Below, in pieces: positions 59,724 through 64,000 of a stretch of 64,000 nt of DNA. A model generated the notes under the pieces. It saw only the letters and a program-made list of their open reading frames with translations, did not search any database and had not been told where the DNA came from. The stretch is taken from NCBI RefSeq assembly GCF_031457805.1, contig NZ_JAVDXI010000001.1, positions 868,001-932,000 on the forward strand. The letters run 5' to 3'. The first letter of the stretch is position 1. Each line of letters opens with the position of its first letter. This DNA comes from Caulobacter sp031457805 (lineage in GTDB: Bacteria > Pseudomonadota > Alphaproteobacteria > Caulobacterales > Caulobacteraceae). The translations under genes and the position numbers were made by a program.

Positions 59724-59936
59724 GCAACCCCCTTCACGCGTATCGCTGCGACCAAGCGGCCGCTCTAGATGGAGCACTCGCGGCGAACCCTGTAGCCGCG
59801 CGGTCGCCCTCAACTAACCGCGCTTAGGTTCACCGACGACCTCATGCCGCGATTACCGCATGAAGTCAAAGACTCAACGCCAGGAGTTCATGCCCTGACA
59901 GAGGATCGCGCAAGGCGATATCGACTTCGGATCAAC

Positions 59937-60914
59937 CTATAGCCGGATGACGCAGGCGCCCCAGGTCAGCCCGCCGCCCATCGCCTCGAGAAGCAGCAGG
60001 TCGCCCTTCTTGATTCGGCCGTCCTTGATCCCGTGCGCGAAGGCCAGCGGGATCGAGGCGGCTGAGGTGTTGGCGTGGATCGCCACGGTCGAGATGACCT
60101 TCTCCTCATCGATGCCACAGCGATGGGCGACGCCTTGAAGGATGCGCTGGTTAGCCTGGTGCGGGATGAACCAATCGACGTCGGCGACCGCGACGCCAGC
60201 CTGTTCAGCGGCGGCTCGGATCGCTTCAGAGATATTGACGACCGCGTGCTTGAACACCTGATTGCCCAGCATGCGCAGCTTGCCGACCGTACCGGTCGTC
60301 GACGGTCCGCCGTCGACATAGAGCAGGTCCTGCTTGGTCCCGTCCGCGCGCAGGGCGAAGCCGAGCATGCCGCGATCTTCGGTCGTGCCCTCCCCTTCGC
60401 CCGGTTCGAGCACGACGGCCCCGGCGCCGTCACCGAACAGAACGCAGGTGCCGCGATCGCTCCAGTCCATGAGGCGGGTCATCGCCTCGGCGCCAATGAC
60501 CAGGGCGCACTTGGCGTGGCCGCGCGCGACGAAGCCGTCAGCGACACTCAGGGCGTAGACAAAGCCCGAGCAGACGGCCTGGACGTCGAAGGCGACACCC
60601 ACCGGCGCGCCGAGCTTGCGCTGAACGATCGTGGCGGTGGCCGGGAACGTCAGGTCGCCCGTCGTGGTGGCCACGATGATCAGGTCAACATCGGCTGCGG
60701 TCTTGCCCGCCGCCGCCAGCGCTTCCTTGGCCGCCTCGAAGGCCAAATCCGACACAGGTTGATCGTCAGCCGCCTGGTGGCGCTGGCGAATGCCAGTCCG
60801 CTCCACGATCCACTCGTCGCTGGTGTCGACGAACTTGGCGAGGTCGTCGTTGGTCACGACCTTAGGCGGCAGATAGGCGCCGACGCCCGTTACAACGCTT
60901 CGCACTACGCTCAC
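59937..60914 (-). CDS. fabH: Beta-ketoacyl-ACP synthase III, 325 aa
   Basis: Initiates fatty acid synthesis by condensing acetyl-CoA with malonyl-ACP. Catalytic triad: Cys in VQAVCSGFVYALS, His in WFIPHQANQRIL and Asn in IHANTSAASIPLAF. DEWIVERTGIRQRH is typical. The start is GTG and overlaps the plsX stop. Standard length. Confidence 0.95.
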   Translation of the reverse strand: MSVVRSVVTGVGAYLPPKVVTNDDLAKFVDTSDEWIVERTGIRQRHQAADDQPVSDLAFEAAKEALAAAGKTAADVDLIIVATTTGDLTFPATATIVQRKLGAPVGVAFDVQAVCSGFVYALSVADGFVARGHAKCALVIGAEAMTRLMDWSDRGTCVLFGDGAGAVVLEPGEGEGTTEDRGMLGFALRADGTKQDLLYVDGGPSTTGTVGKLRMLGNQVFKHAVVNISEAIRAAAEQAGVAVADVDWFIPHQANQRILQGVAHRCGIDEEKVISTVAIHANTSAASIPLAFAHGIKDGRIKKGDLLLLEAMGGGLTWGACVIRL

Positions 60915-61993
60915 TCGGCCGCTCCCTGGGCGTCAGCGCCAGACCCCAGCCCGTCCTCGGACTTGGTCGTCGCCGCCGTAGCGGTCAGGCGCTTGAGATT
61001 TCTATCGATCTCCGCGCGAAAATCACTGCGCGCGAGGTTCGTCGCGACCCGGATCGCCGAAGCGAAGCCGTTGGCGTCCGCGCCGCCATGGCTCTTCACC
61101 ACAATCCCGTTCAGGCCGAGCAATGGCGCGCCGTTCACGCGGCTGGGGTCCAGGCGGTGGCGCATCTTCTTCAACGCGCCCGAAGCGATCAGAGCGCCCA
61201 ACATGGCCAACGGCCCTGAGGTCAAGGTCGACTTGATCTCGTTCGAGAAGAAGCGCGCCAACCCCTCGGCGGTTTTCAGGGCGACGTTGCCGGTGAAGCC
61301 GTCAGTCACGACAACATCGACCGTCCCGTGAGCAATATCGTTGCCCTCGACGAAACCGTGGTAGTCAAAATCGAGCGTCGTTTCGCGGAGAATAGCGTGC
61401 GCCTCACGCACCTCCTCATGGCCCTTCTGGTCTTCGGAGCCCACGTTCAAAAGCCCGACGGTGGGCCGCTTCGCGCCATGGACAGCGTGGTGGAACGCCG
61501 CCCCCATGATGGCGAACTCCACCAGTTGAGAAGCGTCGCTTTCCACATTGGCGCCGACATCCAGGACGGTCGTGACGCCCTTCATGGTCGGCCAGTTGGC
61601 GACGATCGCAGGCCGCTCCAACTCGGCGCCCATACGCAGGATTAGTTTGGAGATCGCCATGAGGGCGCCGGTGTTCCCGGCGGACACACAGGCCTGGGCC
61701 TGGTTCTCGCGAACGGCTTCAACGGCGTTCCACATACTGGAGCCCTTGCCCCGGCGCATGGCCTGGGCAGGCTTCTCGTCCATGCTGATCGCCTTGTCGC
61801 AGTGGCGAACCTCGCTCACGGCCTTGGCGGCGGGACACTTCGCCAGTTCGGCCTCGATCGCGGCGCTATCGCCGTGCAGCAGGAAGCGCACGCCTGGAAG
61901 AGCTCTCAGTGCTTGAGCGATCCCGGGGACAACGATGGAAGGGCCGTGGTCGCCGCCCATGGCGTCGACGGAGATGACGAGGGATTGTGACAC
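60911..61993 (-). CDS. plsX: Phosphate acyltransferase PlsX, 360 aa
   Basis: Makes acyl-phosphate from acyl-ACP for phospholipid synthesis. Motifs: SVDAMGGDHGPSIVVPGI, AMRRGKGSSMWNAVEAV, SAGNTGALMAISKLILR and VTDGFTGNVALKTAEGLA. The start is GTG. Overlap with fabH shows coupled expression; DUF177 lies upstream, the standard DUF177-plsX-fabH order (rpmF is not in this run). Confidence 0.95.
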   Translation of the reverse strand: MSQSLVISVDAMGGDHGPSIVVPGIAQALRALPGVRFLLHGDSAAIEAELAKCPAAKAVSEVRHCDKAISMDEKPAQAMRRGKGSSMWNAVEAVRENQAQACVSAGNTGALMAISKLILRMGAELERPAIVANWPTMKGVTTVLDVGANVESDASQLVEFAIMGAAFHHAVHGAKRPTVGLLNVGSEDQKGHEEVREAHAILRETTLDFDYHGFVEGNDIAHGTVDVVVTDGFTGNVALKTAEGLARFFSNEIKSTLTSGPLAMLGALIASGALKKMRHRLDPSRVNGAPLLGLNGIVVKSHGGADANGFASAIRVATNLARSDFRAEIDRNLKRLTATAATTKSEDGLGSGADAQGAAE

Positions 61994-62167
61994 GTGGCGC
62001 TGTGAGCTCCGGCAGGCGGTCGCGCCGCCCTTGAAGCGGCGGACGATACATCCGCGTGATTATCACGCAAGCAGGCGAGTCGGACCTAATCCCGCCCGCA
62101 CGGGCTGGGCCAAACTCTTCAAGAGGCGTCTCACGGCCCCATCGCCGCGATCCGTTCCCAGGCGACG

Positions 62168-62707
62168 TCAGTCTTCCTCGCGCTTGAGGTTGAGACTCTT
62201 CAAGGCCGAGAAAGGCGAGATTTCCGTCGGCTCCGGCGGCTGGACGAAGACCGCGCCGGGCTTGCGGGGAAACGGATCCAACTCCAAAGCCAGATGCTCG
62301 ACGACATAGCCCGACACATCGATCGCTTCGCCTTCCAGCACATCCGGCGGGTCGTCGCCCTCGGGATCCGCGCCCAAGTCACCGAACTCCTCCTGCGGCG
62401 CGTTCTCGCTGTTCGCAGGAAGGACCTTCAAGGAAAAACGCGCATCGATCGGAGTCTCGAAGTCGTCCGCCGTTGCGCTGCAGGTCTGGACGACCCGAGC
62501 GCGGAGCAGACCGGAGATGCTGGCGCCGTCGAGCCACGACGCGAGATAAACCTCGGCGCTGAGCGCCTCGAGGCTGACCAAGCCGAGTTGCTTGGCGATC
62601 GCCTTCCGCTGATCAGCCGAAGGCTCGAGCCGCAGGCTGACCGCGCCGCGATCCACCTGAGACAAAGAAATCTCGCAGGGCCAGGGGGCGCTCACGGGGT
62701 TGGCCAA
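62168..62707 (-). CDS. DUF177 (YceD-family) protein, 179 aa
   Basis: Alphaproteobacterial YceD homologue of the type encoded beside plsX, linked to 23S rRNA or ribosome metabolism in other bacteria. The conserved region is LARVVQTCSATADDFETPI-like, here RARVVQTCSATADDFETPID, and an acidic C-terminal half with GEAIDVSGYVVEHLALELD. It starts at TTG, supported by AAGGAG 7 nt upstream; GTG 62695 is an alternative. It overlaps the end of the upstream CBP3 gene by 16 nt. Confidence 0.85.
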   Translation of the reverse strand: MANPVSAPWPCEISLSQVDRGAVSLRLEPSADQRKAIAKQLGLVSLEALSAEVYLASWLDGASISGLLRARVVQTCSATADDFETPIDARFSLKVLPANSENAPQEEFGDLGADPEGDDPPDVLEGEAIDVSGYVVEHLALELDPFPRKPGAVFVQPPEPTEISPFSALKSLNLKREED

Positions 62708-63222
62708 GTCACATCTCCTTGCAGCAAGGCGTCCAGCGGCTGAGCCGCCAACGCTTCGCGCGTTCTTGTCACATAGGCGGTCAGGGCCGCGGCGTCGCCC
62801 TCCCCGCGTTCTTCCAGCGCGGTCCGCGCCATAAGTTCGCGGGTCGCAACCACGTCCGGAAGACTTTCGACCGCTTCGTCATAGGCCTTCAACCGGCCGT
62901 AGAACGCGCCCGCAAGCTTCTTCATCTTCTTGCCAACGGAGGTGTCGGAAACGCCGATCTCGCGAAACGCGTCGTCCAGCCCCTTAACATAGGCGTCGAA
63001 GACAGCCTGCGAGGTCTCGGCCGCCGCATCGCCCTGCCCCTTCAAGCGCTCGATCAAAAAAATGACGTGAAGACTGAAGAGCTCAAAGCGCCCCTCCATC
63101 GAGTCACGGACACCGTAGTCGCGATAGAACGTCGCGGATCGGGCCTGTCCAACTGCAGACGCATAGAGCTTGCCCCCCGCCAGCTTGGCGGGTCTCGGCT
63201 TCAGCCACCTGTCCAGAAACAT
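62692..63222 (-). CDS. Ubiquinol-cytochrome c chaperone (CBP3-like), 176 aa
   Basis: Assembly factor of the bc1 complex related to mitochondrial Cbp3. Family features: YRDYGVRDSMEGRFELFSLH, then VIFLIERLK, VFDAYVKGLDDAFREIGVSD and KMKKLAGAFYGRLKAYDEAV. Divergent from bamE with 121 bp between. Its stop overlaps the DUF177 gene start, so the two are probably co-transcribed. Confidence 0.92.
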   Translation of the reverse strand: MFLDRWLKPRPAKLAGGKLYASAVGQARSATFYRDYGVRDSMEGRFELFSLHVIFLIERLKGQGDAAAETSQAVFDAYVKGLDDAFREIGVSDTSVGKKMKKLAGAFYGRLKAYDEAVESLPDVVATRELMARTALEERGEGDAAALTAYVTRTREALAAQPLDALLQGDVTWPTP

Positions 63223-63343
63223 TCAAACGCCTCGATTTCGCCGCGACATCCCGCTATCCGCGGAGTCCGCCTTCACGCGGGCATTGAACTAAGCCCGCGC
63301 GGGCGATAGGTCAAAGTCTGCATTTTTCCGGTTCGGAGCCTTG

Positions 63344-63826
63344 ATGTCTCGCCCCGCCGTTTTCGCCGCCGCCGCTCTGGCCTTGGCGCTCGCTTCCTCG
63401 GCGTGTACGCCGCTGACAAGCTACTCCGGATTCCAGGCCATCGAGGCCAAGCCGGCCGAGATGAAAGTCGGTGAGGACAGCAAGTCCACGCTCATGGAGA
63501 AGCTTGGCTCGCCGTCGGCGGTTTCGACCTTCGACAGCAACACCTGGTACTACATCTCGCAAACGACGGATCGTGTGGCCTTCTACATGCCCCGCGTGAT
63601 CAAGCGCGATGTCGTGGCGATCAAGTTCAACCCGGCAGACGAGAAGGTCGCCTCGGTGGACACCTACACGCTGCAGGACGGAAAGGTCATCGCGTATAAC
63701 GGTCGCGAGACGCCGACCCGTGGTCGCGAGATGACCATTCTCGAGCAGCTGCTCGGGAACGTCGGACGCGGCGGCATGCTACCTCAGGACGATACCGCTC
63801 CGGGCCAGCGCCCCGGCAATCGATAG
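63344..63826 (+). CDS. bamE: Outer membrane protein assembly factor BamE, 160 aa
   Basis: Lipoprotein component of the BAM complex. The signal AALALALASSACTPLTSYSG has lipobox SSAC near residue 21. The SmpA/OmlA domain follows with VGEDSKSTLMEKLGSPS, then NTWYYISQTTDRVAFYMP. GGAG is 5 nt before ATG 63344; a TTG one codon earlier is less likely. A strong terminator follows. Confidence 0.93.
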   Translation: MSRPAVFAAAALALALASSACTPLTSYSGFQAIEAKPAEMKVGEDSKSTLMEKLGSPSAVSTFDSNTWYYISQTTDRVAFYMPRVIKRDVVAIKFNPADEKVASVDTYTLQDGKVIAYNGRETPTRGREMTILEQLLGNVGRGGMLPQDDTAPGQRPGNR

Positions 63827-63854
63827 ACCAAAGTCGACAAGTCGACTGTAGAAG

Positions 63855-63886
63855 AGGCCGCCTACCACCTGGTAGGCGGCCTTTTT
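63855..63886 (+). terminator. Intrinsic terminator of bamE
   Basis: Perfect 12-bp stem AGGCCGCCTACC / GGTAGGCGGCCT with an ACCT loop, followed by TTTT. 28 bp after the bamE stop. The remaining 114 bases to the window end show no supported gene. Confidence 0.9.
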
Positions 63887-64000
63887 CGCGCTTTGATGAT
63901 CGGAACCCCAGAAGCACCACTCAAAATGGTAAGATAAGACACGGCATTTTATTCTCAACGCGCGATTCACCGCCCCAATTCGAGTCCCAAGGGACGGTTG

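Noticed and set aside
63887..64000. Possible gene or RNA at the window end
   Set aside because: No frame with an SD, no tRNA-like folding and no recognisable motif in the last 114 bases.

Overview
The window looks like chromosomal DNA of a Caulobacter-type alphaproteobacterium. The base composition is strongly GC-rich with matching codon use throughout. The gene content fits that group: cbb3 oxidase with FNR/FixK-type control, IlvD/AraD1 non-phosphorylating sugar oxidation, a double cold-shock protein, class I PHA synthase, an NDUFS4-like complex I subunit and a CBP3-type bc1 chaperone. This assignment is inference from gene content; no search was run. The window is densely coded on both strands, with no gene-free gap over about 300 bp, no insertion sequence, no phage and no CRISPR array.

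Layout. 1-5,000 (+): the end of a cyclopropane fatty acid synthase, a sulfur amino acid trio (cysteine synthase, mercaptopyruvate sulfurtransferase, cystathionine beta-lyase) and an Old Yellow Enzyme. 5,061-15,846: a FAD oxidoreductase, then a hemicellulose/L-arabinose block (GH95, GH51, IlvD-family dehydratase, GntR/FadR regulator, AraD1-like FAH protein, secreted aldose epimerase). Three copies of a TTGTC-N-GAC(A/T/C)A operator tie this block together. 15,844-21,884: a palindromic repeat, two small unknown genes, and a tight operon of TIR-TM-TPR protein, unknown protein and TPR/SLOG-like/nucleotide-cyclase fusion, with a CRP-like regulator transcribed divergently 32 bp away. This is the best candidate for an undescribed signalling or defence module.

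21,881-32,784 (-): the microaerobic block with hemN, an FNR/FixK-like regulator, OmpW and the whole cbb3 oxidase set ccoNOQP-ccoGHIS. It includes 55-codon ccoQ and ccoS genes. Near-perfect FNR/FixK boxes lie in front of the regulator and of ccoN. 32,889-41,265: a small membrane protein, a chemoreceptor, aroG behind an aromatic-codon leader peptide with a terminator (a readable attenuator), an FMN-dependent alpha-hydroxy-acid oxidase, a PHP metallohydrolase and a sugar-type MFS transporter.

41,371-64,000: core genes. tRNAs Arg(TCT), Pro(TGG), two identical Glu(TTC) and Pro(GGG); double cold-shock protein; recJ; tandem class I and class II fructose-bisphosphatases; homoserine dehydrogenase and an aminotransferase; PHA synthase; argC; rplM-rpsI; PhoX-like phosphatase; ctaA; two small membrane proteins; MerR regulator, ihfA, fabH, plsX, DUF177; CBP3-like chaperone; bamE. 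Many genes have long open antisense frames, which are ordinary for this GC content and were not annotated. Start codons were moved to the ATG/GTG/TTG with the best Shine-Dalgarno (SD) sequence or family alignment where this differed from the longest frame.
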